Shown here: positions 32,593 through 43,221 of the stretch, in pieces | How positions within the stretch are numbered: the stretch's first letter is position 1 | Layout of the letters: every line of letters begins with the position of its first letter | Origin: Phytophthora colocasiae | Taxonomy: Eukaryota; Oomycota; Peronosporomycetes; Peronosporales; Peronosporaceae | Direction: 5' to 3' | DNA length: 64,000 nucleotides | Assembly (NCBI GenBank): GCA_018806915.1 | Contig: JAGKQI010000078.1 | Span: 1,302,001-1,366,000 of the forward strand | The notes under the pieces: generated by a model | What the model was told of the DNA's origin: nothing | The model's input: the letters and a program-made list of their open reading frames with translations, nothing else | Databases searched by the model: none | Program-made: the position numbers and the translations under genes

Positions 32593-34728
32593 AAAGGAGG
32601 CAACGTTTCAGGAACTGTCGGCAATGCTGCTCCAAACCAGCGATCGAAAACAGATCCTTGATCGTAGTGAACATTGGTTCCAGTCCGCGGTGACCTTGCC
32701 CACCACAGTGGGCTACAATGAAAATGCGTTGACGGAGCTCCTTAGCTGCACGAAATCCAGAGGGATCCAGAATGAGACCATTCACAACCATGGCGCCATT
32801 ACATCATCACTGCGTAGTGCTCACTGGTGCAGTCTGCTTATGCTGTTGTTAGACCTTCTTCACATCGTCTGAGATTTGGAAAGGCAAAATCACCTTGGCG
32901 CGGGCGCAACTCTGGCGTCGAGCTGGTGGTCCAGGTGAAAGCTTCTTCAAGGCGTCTCTGATGAGCTGCCGCGTCACGAATTTTGCATTTGACGTGCACA
33001 CCTCCTCTTCAAAGGCGAACGAGCCCAACGTAGAAAGTAAGATCCAGCCCCAAACATTTGCCCGAACCATCGATATGCTCAGTATGCACGGTACTTGAGT
33101 CCCGTCGGTGAAAGCAGTGCCCAACGTTGAAGTTTACCACGGACGTGAAGCGCTTAACCTCGTGAGTTGGCGAGAAGACAAAAATCAGAAGTTCTTATGG
33201 TCACAGAACCAGGAGGAAACCCTGACGGGCGGGCGAAGGTATTCGAGCTGACGAAGCAGCCAAATAATAGGGTATGCCTCCTTCTCGATGATGCTCCAAC
33301 GACGCTCTGTATCGTCAGAAAATGCCGCTCTTGCAAATTAGTAAGTTGGTGGTGTTGGCTATGGATCGGCGGTGCTGGGTCCCATATGAATCAAATACCG
33401 CAATGTGTGACGACGAGCCCCCAACCAAGATCCACTCGCATCAGTAAAGAGCGCCACCGTGACGCTGTAGACTTCCGGGAAATGCAGCAGTTGCGACGAA
33501 CTGAGGAGTGCTTTAGCTGCTTGGAAATGATCCTCGTCTTGAGTGGACCAGTCAAAACAACACCTGCCAGCGAGTTTTTGTGCGTCCACTAACCCGCAAC
33601 ACGGCATCCAGCTTATCGTCGTAGCCTTGGACGCATCGTACAAGCCGAAATCAACCAGTGTATCCCTCATCGCACCCTGCGGCACAAAGAAATTGCTGCA
33701 AGTCCGCTGCTGCTCTTCCGGAAGAGGCGCGGAGGTGCTGCAAAGTGCTGATCCGTTCAGGTCGTCATGTCAGTTCCAGCACCACTGAAAATACGTCCAC
33801 ACCAAAGCGAATCTCCTTACGAAACAGACAGCTTTTGCTCACGCTCAGCTTCAGACCGGTGAGGCACGAACAAGTCCGAAAAAGGTTGCTTGAGGGCTGC
33901 GATAAAAGATGGTGGATCCTTATGCGTAGACGAGAATATCGTCCGATCCACACAAGTAGATGCACATAAAGCATCGCTGCGAAAACCTTCTGCATTTCGT
34001 TCTGAAAGTGTGTAGCCGAGTCACTTGCTCCTTGAGAGTACCGGGCGGGAGTCCATACCGTGTCTGTAGTGAGTAAAACTCCATGATTTCTTGGCTATTG
34101 AGGTGGAGCAGGAGTTGCCAGAACCCTTTTGGCATATCAAAATCTCCATATCCATTAGATCCTTCCGCTTCCTCTGCTGGATCAGTCACATCCTGAGCTG
34201 CACCTGCGATCGGTATGGTGAGTGCATTCACAGGTCGATAGTCGACGGTCATTCGGAAATCATCAGCTAACTTCGGTTTAGCAACCGGTACCGCTGCACT
34301 GGCCCAGTGACTCTGATTGTTCTGCTTGATGAAACCCATTTGCTATAAACGTTTAGTGTATTCCACGCAGGAACTTCCGCTGTGCCGGGGCGTAGCGACG
34401 TGAGCGAGCTCGAAAGGGCTTAGCTTTTACCATCGACAAGTTTGATTTCCAATGGTTGCAATAGCGGCAGGCAGGTCATTCCCTAAGTCGATGCGGGAAG
34501 GCACGTCCTCATACTCCCATTACCACCTCCCGTAAGAAGAGATACGCCGGATCAAAACGGCAATTGTCACCTGCTTCTACCACCAGATTCCATTTGGCAG
34601 CCTTTTGTGGACCTCATTAGAAGAAAGATCAGTATCGCTGTGATTTCCCTCCTCAAATGGAGTCTGATCCTTCCGGCGAGGCTGTTCAACGGCAGAAGTT
34701 GCTGTAGCTGCTGGTTCACATCGATACC
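32593..34728 (-). pseudogene. Gypsy pol: protease end, RT, RNase H and integrase zinc finger, frameshifted
   Basis: Recognisable pieces in order on the minus strand: FRMTVDYRPVNALT and FDMPKGFWQLLLH (RT, near 34260-34120), SDDILVYA (RT catalytic DD, near 33925), VALFTDASGSWLGA (RNase H, near 33450), and the HHCC zinc-binding domain of integrase (AHCGGQGHRG...HCRQFLKRCLLCK, 32720-32594) ending exactly at the nested array. Several frame changes and stops separate them. Removing the array joins CLLCK to HVKGANVIQRPWGP on the other side, as in related integrases. Confidence 0.78.
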
Positions 34729-36036
34729 CTAACGACACCCAGGGGTTTCGTTGCCAAAGAAGGAAATCAGTCTCAGAACCCCTCCATGAGTCAGACGAAC
34801 ATACCAGGGTTTACTCGTAAATGAACTGGTCCAGCAGCAGTTTGTAACACAATGTCGACAGCGACAGATTCCCGACAAGTCACGATTGTTCCACCAGCAA
34901 CGGCCGCATCCACCGGTCTGGGCAACATCTTGATCTTCAGTCTCAGTGACTGCTGCACGAGGAATGAAATTGAAATCGGAACCTGAGTCTGCGCAATACG
35001 GCAGCGTCACGAGATCATCCACCATAACTTCTCCAGGTTGGGGAGCTCCACGAACCATCTTGGCCTTGCTAAGGCCCTTTATCTCCTTCATCTTCTCGAC
35101 GGCTCGCTGTTTATCTTCCTCAGTGGCCGTCGGACAGTCACGAAGCCAATGAGATCCCTTGCAGTGCCAACAGCCCGTTATGGGTGGCTTTACCTCCTTC
35201 TTTTGCTCTGGGGGCGATCCACTGCTAGCCCTCGACGGTCCATGATCGGGCGCCTTTGGTCGACTGTCTGCTTTATCACCCTTGTTCCTAGTAGTATTAC
35301 TACTTGGTTTCTTGGCGGGAGTAGATCTATTCCTCTGCTCTAGCGCCAAAAGATGATACTTATGCTGTGCTCGTGCTTTCTCCTTGATGATATTGAACAG
35401 CATGAAGTCATTTCTCTTTGCCTCCCTGCATTCGTACTTGCAGTGCCGCATCACATCTTCACGCACCATACGCGGCTCAAGGTTGTCGATCAGAATGGTG
35501 CATCGTAACTTCATACGGTCAGCAAAATCCTCTGCTTCGGGATCACCAACTCCAAGGATCTTGGCTAGGCCATGGTTTTCTATTATGGTCGAAAAGTCAC
35601 AGTAGTATTTCAGTACTCGTGCGTCGATATCATCCTCGGTGAGGTCGATCTTCAGTCGAGTCTTGAAAAACTCATCCAGGTCCGGAATCTGCTCGTTCTT
35701 CACAGTGCCAATGCGTTGCTTAATCAGCTGGACGATATCTTCGTTACTGACATCTTCGACCTTCCGACGTAGCTCATACAGGCAGATCACCTCTAACAGC
35801 TTCCGGTTGATGGTAGCTTTCACTGGTTTAATTGCTGTCTCGGGCCGCTCTCGGCTGTCCAGACAACGTTGTCGAATAGTTTCTTCATACTGATCTCTTG
35901 CTTGGACCCACTTGACCAACGCCGCGTGACCCCAATCCTCAAGTCTCGGTGCCTTGATGAATTCAAACACCGGTTGGTTGACAGACTGCATCACCGTATC
36001 GCCGTCGGGCTCCAGTTCGTGTGCGTTGCTTGCCAT
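34729..36036 (-). CDS. Gypsy gag with zinc knuckle and start of protease
   Basis: 435 residues from ATG 36036 (MASNAHELEP). A helical capsid-like region (about residues 30-250) is followed by a basic Ser/Pro/Lys linker, a CX2CX3HX4C zinc knuckle (CWHCKGSHWLRDC) and the aspartic protease motif YCADSGSDFNFIP. The leader between the 5' LTR and this ATG is only about 30 bp. The end of the frame past the protease motif looks frameshifted, so the natural product was probably longer. Confidence 0.8.
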   Translation of the reverse strand: MASNAHELEPDGDTVMQSVNQPVFEFIKAPRLEDWGHAALVKWVQARDQYEETIRQRCLDSRERPETAIKPVKATINRKLLEVICLYELRRKVEDVSNEDIVQLIKQRIGTVKNEQIPDLDEFFKTRLKIDLTEDDIDARVLKYYCDFSTIIENHGLAKILGVGDPEAEDFADRMKLRCTILIDNLEPRMVREDVMRHCKYECREAKRNDFMLFNIIKEKARAQHKYHLLALEQRNRSTPAKKPSSNTTRNKGDKADSRPKAPDHGPSRASSGSPPEQKKEVKPPITGCWHCKGSHWLRDCPTATEEDKQRAVEKMKEIKGLSKAKMVRGAPQPGEVMVDDLVTLPYCADSGSDFNFIPRAAVTETEDQDVAQTGGCGRCWWNNRDLSGICRCRHCVTNCCWTSSFTSKPWYVRLTHGGVLRLISFFGNETPGCR

Positions 36037-36067
36037 GCTCGCGGTCCCTTAGGACTAAAGTATACTT

Positions 36068-36324
36068 TGTGGTAAGTCCGCTTGAATGCTTTGAATGCTG
36101 GTGTCTTGTTGATTGCAAATTGACAAGTGCTTCCTCTGGCTAAATGCTTTTGCTACCTACCTGACTACAACAGCTCGTCCTACTTGGTCTTGAGCTGCTT
36201 GCCAGCGTCACAGCTGAACTGCAACTTCATGTTGACAGGCCCGATGCGTTCTAGGATGGGGTTCTTGATTCTGGATAGCCTCCTTGCCGTTGAAGATAAG
36301 CTATTGCTTGTGCCACAGACTACA
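36068..36324 (-). repeat. 5' LTR of the Gypsy element
   Basis: 257 bp, starts TGTGGTAAGTCC and ends CAGACTACA as written on the plus strand. Near-identity of the two LTRs points to a young insertion. Confidence 0.9.
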
Positions 36325-36731
36325 TGGATCAAAATACGTGGGTGGTACCCGAGACTGTTTTTTGAAAGCCGTGAAGACTCCGGCAAGAGCGACGTTATCG
36401 TGGTCGACGTCCACACAGACTCGCCATCATCTGTGGATACGGATTCAGGAGGTGTGCTTCATCTCGGCGTTGGGAATCCATTGATGGCGTTCTTTGTCGT
36501 GGATAAAACCATGTTCGCCGGTCCAGTATTCAGTAGCTACGAGTTCTTGACACCAAGTGATCAGTGCCTGACAGATGAGGAGTTCGAACACAAACTACCG
36601 GCGATGGAGATGCCTCAGTGGCAGCACCAGTCGTATTTGTCCTAGGTTGGCATGGAAAATTGACAACAGGAAGACGATGAAAGTTCATTTAAAAAATATA
36701 TAATCGTGCTCTTGATATTATATTCCATGGC

Positions 36732-38186
36732 TTAGTTCTGGTGTCGAGATGTACCAATATGAACACCTCGTACCTCAAACTGTAGTACTGGTTCCGCTGA
36801 AATACCGTGTCGTTGATATTTCGTAGATGGAATGGATAAATGTTTTCGTTGAGGAAGAACTGGAGGTGGCGGAGGTTGCACATCAAGCTACAAAACACGA
36901 TTCGTAAGTAGATTGACAACACCTACAGCGCACGACAAACAGCATACACAAACCCGTATCAGTGGTGAAGGAACTCGCCAAAGACGATCATTTTTCTTGC
37001 GATTCTGTGATCGGATCCCTCGACGTATCAGGTTGTAGTCATTCGCTGTACTGGAGGCTGGTGGCGGTGATATAAACGTTTGCGTTGGCGCTGATTCTTC
37101 TGTAGATTTGTTCACTTGACTCCACACTGGGACGGGAGGGATACTCTCAATCGAATGAGTCAGCTGACCGTTCCTTTCCAGACTCTTCCTTGTTGACTTC
37201 CAAGAGATTACGAGAGTGTAGCCTAGGAGGTTGGAGCCATTCAGTGAGCCTTGGTCGGCTCTGAGGATCTTTTGCAGCATACTTGTTATCAATTCGACTG
37301 CTTCTGAAGAAACCTTAGCACTCAGAGGCTCGTATTGACCTTGAGTGATACGATAAACAACCACAGGATACGACGGAGCACTAAAAGCTGCTTTCCCAGT
37401 CAACATTTCGTACAAGACACAACCAAGCGACCAAATATCAGTAGTGAAGCCATGAAGCTCACCTTCCAGTATCTCTGGGCTCATATAAAGCGGCGATCCG
37501 ACAACTGTCGACGTGAGGTCTTTCGTTCCAAGCACTTGTGCGTCAGACGCCGGTGGAAGCTGCTTGGAAGTACCAAAATCCCCAAGAACAACTCGTCCGG
37601 ATTGAAAGAGGAAAACATTGCCACATTTGAGATCGCGATGAACCACACGATTTCGATGCAAGTGGTCAACTCCTTGTGCTATTTGAGAGAAAATCTCTCG
37701 AGCTTTGTCCTCTTGGATTGAGTTAGAACGTAGATACTGCTCGAGGTCTCCTCCATCTGCGTATTCCATACTCAGGACGAGAAGTTGCTGATTTTCTTCG
37801 TGGTTTTCAGCCCAAAAAGCTTCATAAAGCTTAATGATATTTGGATGGGAAGGAAGAAGCTGGAACAGCGCTACCTCGTTCAGACACCTCTTTCTACAAA
37901 AATCACCTTTATAAAGTGTGTACTCAAGTGAATGTTTTAACTTGAAAAGTTACCGTTCTTCCGAGGATTGGAATGTCATATCCATCTCTTTTAAACACAC
38001 TTGTTGTCCTGTAGCAAGTCGTTCACACAGAAACACCTGAAGAAAAAAAAGTACTTAAAAATCAAGCCTTACGAATCAAAACCTTTGGATAGCTAGCGAA
38101 CTTACATCTCCGTACGTGCCACGACCAATGTGGGCCAGTTGTTTGTGTTCATCTCGTGTCTTTGTGGGGAAGTTGATGTTCTCCAT
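36732..38186 (-). CDS. NEK-like serine/threonine kinase, copy A, four exons
   Basis: Exons 38186-38106, 38036-37954, 37893-36954 and 36887-36732; introns of 69, 60 and 66 bp, all GT-AG. Joined length 1,260 nt, 419 residues. Kinase motifs: glycine loop GRGTYGD, VCLKEMD (catalytic Lys), CLNEVAL (helix C Glu), HRDLKCGN, DFGTS and SPE in MSPEILEG, with DIWSLGCVLYE; this pattern is closest to NIMA/NEK kinases. About 42 residues after SMLQK are read out of frame relative to copy B because of a 1-base loss later compensated, which damages the end of the C-lobe. The proline-rich tail (QPPPPPVLPQRK) is in exon 4. A start at 38303 is also possible. Confidence 0.78.
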
Positions 38187-38351
38187 AGCACAAACGTCTT
38201 CGATTCTATCAGACAAAATGAAAGAAGACCACGAGATTATTCTATTTGTGGTAAAATAGAAAACAATCCTTGCATCGATACGTGTGAACCACTTTGAGTT
38301 CATTATCGTTTTAAACCGTACTCGAGAAAATACTCCACACCGTGTTATTTA

Positions 38352-39752
38352 GTCACAAGAATCACACTTTTCGAACGCACCTAGCAACAATCGAGGATGA
38401 CCAAATGTCGTGTCAAAGAGGTAATTGGCAGCTTTCGTCACTTGATCCTCCGTAAGTTGCAAATGATCCTGGATACTCGCGCTCTTTGTAACTTCCCATC
38501 GCGTCTTCTTGATGATTGTCTAGGTCGAATCACATCCAAGAGGACAAAGATCAAGGTGCTCAAACACGAAGCGACTATTGAAACCGTTCCTCGTAACATG
38601 ATCAAGGAATGACGCTTTACCGGCAATTACAAAAAACAGTTTCCGATTGTGAAACAGCAGTTGCAGCATTTCGCAAAATTGGAAGAACTTCTTTCTCCTC
38701 GCACCATCATCCAGTTTGCCGTGGTTAAAAGTCAAACCAATTTCATCAATCACTATGAAAAGGGGCCCCACTTCCTCCGTTAAATCCGTCAAAATGTTCT
38801 CGTAATTCTCTTCGAGATTGTCGAAAGTGTGAGGTAAAATGCCATACTCATCTTGGAAGAATTCCCAGATGCATTTAATCAAACTTCGTGACGCTCGGCG
38901 CTCTTGAAAGTCGCCATTGTTGTCAAGAACATGCGATTTACTTAGCCTGATTAGTATCGTGTGGCAGCTTCGTAAAGTGTCCATAAATCCATCCATTCGC
39001 GTGTCAAGCTGTAGTGACTGGCATTCACGAATGTACTCTTGACCAAACGCAGACTTCCCGAGTCCTCGACCATTGCTCAGGAGCGGAATCACCCATAAAC
39101 CACCAGATCGTAGCTTCGCACGGTAGAAATTTTTCTTGTGAAATTTGACCAGGTCCTTCACCGCCTTCTCTCGATTGACAAAGAAAAGTCTGCGACCTCT
39201 AGAATACACCGGTTCTTCTTCCTTCCATTCCCACTTTTCCACTTCAGTAGTTTTCAGTCTCTTCACCAGTCTCTGATCTTCAATTCCTGAGTGCAATCGC
39301 GTCTGACTCAACACAGATTTCTCCTCAGGAAGTTTCACAAGTACGTGGATCACATCTTCTCCAAGCGACACGTGTTCCCCAAACAACTGCGGATTGTTTT
39401 CTCTGTTCAACTTCCATATTGGCCACAACTCCTGTAGTTTTGAAGTGTCAACGCGGTTCTCCAGCAGCATCTTGACCAGATCGTCGTCATATGTCAGCCA
39501 CACGCCACCCTTCGTCTTCGCCAGGAAAAGTTGTAGCTTGTCAGCATCGACACCCGTGAAGTCGTTCTTCATCTTCTTCTTGATCGCTTCCTTCAACGCG
39601 TAAACCGACATTCTCTCATCAATTATCACCTCAAACGCGCTCCCTTGCGCACCAACAATCGCACAGAACAGGTTGAGCACGTTTGCATCAAGGGGGAATT
39701 CTGGAATGAGAAGGTAAAATTGGCCAACTGTAGCTCTGTTCCCCTCATTCAT
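38352..39752 (-). pseudogene. CRN effector, copy B, broken
   Basis: A close copy of CRN A. Three defects are visible: the usual start codon has become GTG (near 39680), an in-frame TAG at 38520-38522 cuts the NTPase-like region, and homology stops at 38352 so the C-terminal end is missing. An upstream in-frame ATG (39752) could still give a product with 24 extra residues, but it would lie upstream of the initiator element. A 3-base deletion removes one glycine before FNSRF. It is probably not functional. Confidence 0.82.
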
Positions 39753-39866
39753 GATAGTTTGCCTCTGTCATTATATTTTTCTTAGGATCACACACAGAAT
39801 CCTCCGAAAAAACTAAACAGTGTTGGTCACTTTCGCTCACAATATTTTTCATAAGGCTCCAGGTTT

Positions 39867-40285
39867 ATTGAAGAGATTGCAAGTCTTCAGGCTCACCATC
39901 AACCGTTATGTGAGACCCAAGTGGATTTCTTGAAGACAGTCATGGAAGAGCGATTCGGAAGTGGTGGATCAAAATACGTGGGTGGTACCCGAGACTGTTT
40001 TTTGAAAGCCGTGAAGACTCCGGCAAGAGCGATGTTATCGTGGTCGACGTCCACACAGACTCGCCATCATCTGTGGATACGGACTCAGGAGGTGTGCTTC
40101 ATCTCGGCGTTGGGAATCCATTGATGGCGTTCTTTGTCGTGGATAAAACCATGTTCGCCGGTCCAGTATTCAGTAGCTACGAGTTCTTGACACCAAGTGA
40201 TCAGTGCCTGACAGATGAGGAGTTCGAACACAAACTACCGGCGATGGAGATGCCTCAGTGGCAGCACCAGTCGTATTTGTCCTAG
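39867..40285 (+). pseudogene. DUF3160-like gene fragment, copy B
   Basis: Uninterrupted version of copy A with the same 5' truncation and the same 1-base deletion after KYVG, so A and B share a broken ancestor. It shows VVDVHTDSPS, VLHLGVGNP and GPVFSSYEFLTPSD and ends at a TAG. It is divergent from CRN B and tail to tail with kinase B. Confidence 0.78.
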
Positions 40286-40371
40286 GTTGGCATGGAAAAT
40301 TGACAACAGGAAGACGATGAAAGTTCATTTAAAAAATATATAATCGTGCTCTTGATATTATATTCCATGGC

Positions 40372-41543
40372 TTAGTTCTGGTGTCGAGATGTACCAATAT
40401 GAACACCTCGTACCTCAAACTGTAGTACTGGTTCCGCTGAAATACCGTGTCGTTGATATTTCGTAGATGGAATGGATAAATGTTTTCGTTGAGGAAGAAC
40501 TGGAGGTGGCGGAGGTTGCACATCAAGCTACAAAACACGATTCGTAAGTAGATTGACAACACCTACAGCGCACGACAAACAGCATACACAAACCCGTATC
40601 AGTGGTGAAGGAACTCGCCAAAGACGATCATTTTTCTTGCGATTCTGTGATCGGATCCCTCGACGTATCGGAGTTGTAGTCATTCGCTGTACTGGAGCTG
40701 GTGGCGGTGATATAAACGTTTGCGTTGGCGCTGATTCTTCTGTAGATTTGTTCACTTGACTCCACACTGGGACGGGAGGGATACTCTCAATCGAATGATC
40801 AGCTGAACATTCCTTTCCGGACTCTTCCTTGTTGACTTCCAAGAGTTTACGAGACTGGAGCCAAGGAGATTGAAGCACTTCAGTGATACTTGGTCGGCTC
40901 TGAGGATCTTTTTGCAGCATACTTGTTATCAATTCGACTGCTTCTGAAGAAACCTTAGCACTCAGAGGCTCGTATTGACCTTGAGTGATACGATAAACAA
41001 CCGCAGGATACGACGGAGCACTAAAAGCTGCTTTCCCAGTCAACATTTCGTACAAGACACAACCAAGCGACCAAATATCAGTAGTGAAGCCATGAAGCTC
41101 ACCTTCCAGTATCTCTGGGCTCATATAAAGCGGCGATCCGACAACTGTCGACGTGAGGTCTTTCGTTCCAAGCACTTGTGCGTCAGACGCCGGTGGAAGC
41201 TGCTTGGAAGTACCAAAATCCCCTAGAACAACTCGTCCGGATTGAAAGAGGAAAACATTTCCACATTTGAGATCGCGATGAACCACACGATTTCGGTGCA
41301 AGTGGTTGGCTCCTTGTGCTATTTGAGAGAAAATCTCTCGAGCTTTGTCCTCTTGGATTGAGTTAGAACGTAGAAACTGCTCGAGGTCTCCTCCATCTGC
41401 GTATTCCAGACTCAGGACGAGAAGTTGCTGATTTTCTTCGTGGCTTTCAGCCCAAAAAGCTTCACAAAACTTTATGATGTTTGGATGGGAAGGAAGAAGC
41501 TGAAACAGCGCTACTTCGTTCAGACACCTCTTTCTACAAGAAT
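40372..41543 (-). pseudogene. NEK-like kinase, copy B, 5'-truncated and joined to a CRN
   Basis: Exon 4 (40372-40527), intron (40528-40593) and exon 3 (40594-41533) match kinase A and keep the frame. This includes the C-lobe segment KDPQSRPSITEVL that is out of frame in A. Exons 1 and 2, with the glycine loop and catalytic lysine, are gone: sequence breaks inside intron 2 and CRN copy C begins within about 25 bp. It keeps HRDLKCGN, DFG and SPE but cannot encode a complete kinase. Confidence 0.8.
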
Positions 41544-41559
41544 CACGTTGAGATAGTAC

Positions 41560-42816
41560 TCAAGCTTTCGTCACTTGATCCTCCGTAAGTTGCAAATGGT
41601 CCTGGATACTCGCGCTCTTTGTGACTTCCCATCGCGTCTTCTTGATGATTGTCTTGATCGAATCACACCCAAGAGGACCAAGATCAAGGTGCTCGAACAC
41701 GAAACGACTATTGAAACCCCCTTTCCTCGTAACATGATCCAGGAATGACGCTTTACCGGCAATTACAAAAAACAGTTTCCGATTCACAAACAGCGGTTGC
41801 AACATTTCGCAAAATTGGAAGAACTTGTTTCTCCTCCCAACATTATCCAGTTTGTCGTGGTTAAAAGTCAAGCCAATTTCATCAATCACTATGAAAAGGG
41901 GCCCCACTTCATCCGTTAACTTTTTCAAAAGAGTCACATAGTCATTTTCGAGATTGTCGAAAGTGTGAGGTAAAATACCATACTCATCTTTGAAGAAATC
42001 CTGGATGCATTTAATCAAACTTCGTGACGCTTGGCGCACTTGAAAGTCGCCATTGTTGTCAAGAACTTGCGATTGATTTAGCATGATAGGTATCGTGTGG
42101 CAGCTTCGTAAAGTGTCCATAAATTCATCCATTGGCGGGTCAGGCTTCAGTGACTGGCATTTTCAGATGTACTCTTGACCAAATGTTGACTTCCCGAGTC
42201 CAAACACATTGTCCAAAAGCGGAATCACCCACAAACCACCAGATCGTAGCTTCGCACGGTAGAAATTTTTTTTGTGAAATTTGACCAGGTCCTTCACCGC
42301 CTTCTCACGATTTACGAAGAAGAGTTGGCGGTCCCTAGAATACACCGGTTCTTCTTCCTTCCATTCCCACTTCTCCACTTCAGTCGTTTTCAGTCTCTTC
42401 GCCAGTCTCTGATCTTCAATTTCCGAGTGCAATCGCGTCTGACTCAACACAGATTTCTCCTCAGGAAGTTTCACCAGTACGTGAATCACATCTTCTCCAA
42501 GCGACACGTGTTCCCCAAACAACTGCGGATTTTTTTCTCTGTTCAACTTCCATATTGGCCACAACTCCTGCAGTTTTGAAGTATCAACGCGATTCTCCAG
42601 CAGCATCTTGACCAGATCGTCGTCATATGTCAACCACGCGCCACCCTTCGTCTTCGCCAGGAAAAGTTGTAGCTTGTCAGCATCGACACCCGTGAAGTCG
42701 TTCTTTTTTTCCTCCTTGATCACCTTCTTCAACTCGGAAACAGACTCTGTATTGCCGATTTTCACCTCGAACGCGCTCCCTTGCGCACCAACAATCGCAC
42801 AGAACAAGTTGAGCAT
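41560..42816 (-). pseudogene. CRN effector, copy C (left arm), one nonsense codon
   Basis: Near-identical to 51701-52957 in inverted orientation. The frame from ATG 42816 is stopped by TGA at about 42163 (EYI-stop-KCQ), where the right-arm copy has an Arg codon; two adjacent bases are swapped. It continues open to 41560. The C-terminal end is lost at the junction with kinase B. LFLAK, HVLVKLP and the NTPase-like motifs are otherwise present. An initiator-like element precedes it at about 42832-42855. Confidence 0.82.
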
Positions 42817-43221
42817 GTTTGCACCAAGGGGGGAAATTCTGGAATGAGGAAAAGAGAAGCAATTAACCGGATATGACGACGGCGTGTCACATTCTATCAA
42901 CGTGACTGATTGGTTGGAAGGGTTTTTAGAGTACAAGTGACCTGATTGGTTCAAAGCCTGTTTCGTTCATGTAAGACATGTGCACCCCTAGGACGAACCG
43001 AACCAGAACCACGGTTCTACTGTAATTTTTGAACCCGAACTCCGCCAATTCCCACAGAACGACGACGAACCGAACCTGAGGGGAGAACCCGGCTCGTTCC
43101 ATAAACCCGGGCCTCTCATTGGCCAAGGTACTTGTTATTCATTGGTCATAATTATGATGGCTACCAATGATTTAGATCCGCACAACCAGCATTTTGTCAA
43201 CTTCAACGTGCAGAACTTCCG

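Larger units (their letters stand above)
18580..36324 (-). mobile_element. Gypsy (chromovirus-like) LTR retrotransposon, interrupted by a nested array
   Basis: The LTRs are 18580-18834 and 36068-36324 (TG...CA), flanked by the 5-bp duplication TGGAT at 18575-18579 and 36325-36329. Orientation is minus: gag at 36036-34729, then protease, RT, RNase H, integrase zinc finger, [array insertion], integrase core and chromodomain to 19031. Without the nested 12.4 kb the element is about 5.4 kb. A purine-rich GGGGGCAG next to the 3' LTR is a plausible polypurine tract; I could not recognise the primer-binding site. pol is frameshifted, so the copy is not autonomous. Confidence 0.9.
18475..36645 (+). 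pseudogene. DUF3160-like gene fragment, copy A, split by Gypsy element
   Basis: Coding remnants lie at 18475-18579 and 36325-36645. Removing the Gypsy insertion and one copy of its target repeat restores the sequence seen uninterrupted in copy B. Recognisable family strings are VVDVHTDSPS, VLHLGVGNP, FFVVDKT, GPVFSSYEFLTPSD and LTDEEFEHKL, the C-terminal part of DUF3160 proteins (function unknown). It is 5'-truncated and also has a 1-base deletion (GTGGGTGG where the right-arm copy has GTGGGGTGG), so it was dead before or independently of the insertion. Confidence 0.8.

Noticed and set aside
36888..36953. C-terminal transmembrane helix in the NEK-like kinase
   Set aside because: The hydrophobic residues come from reading an intron; splicing gives a proline-rich tail conserved in three copies. 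Retention is listed only as a question.
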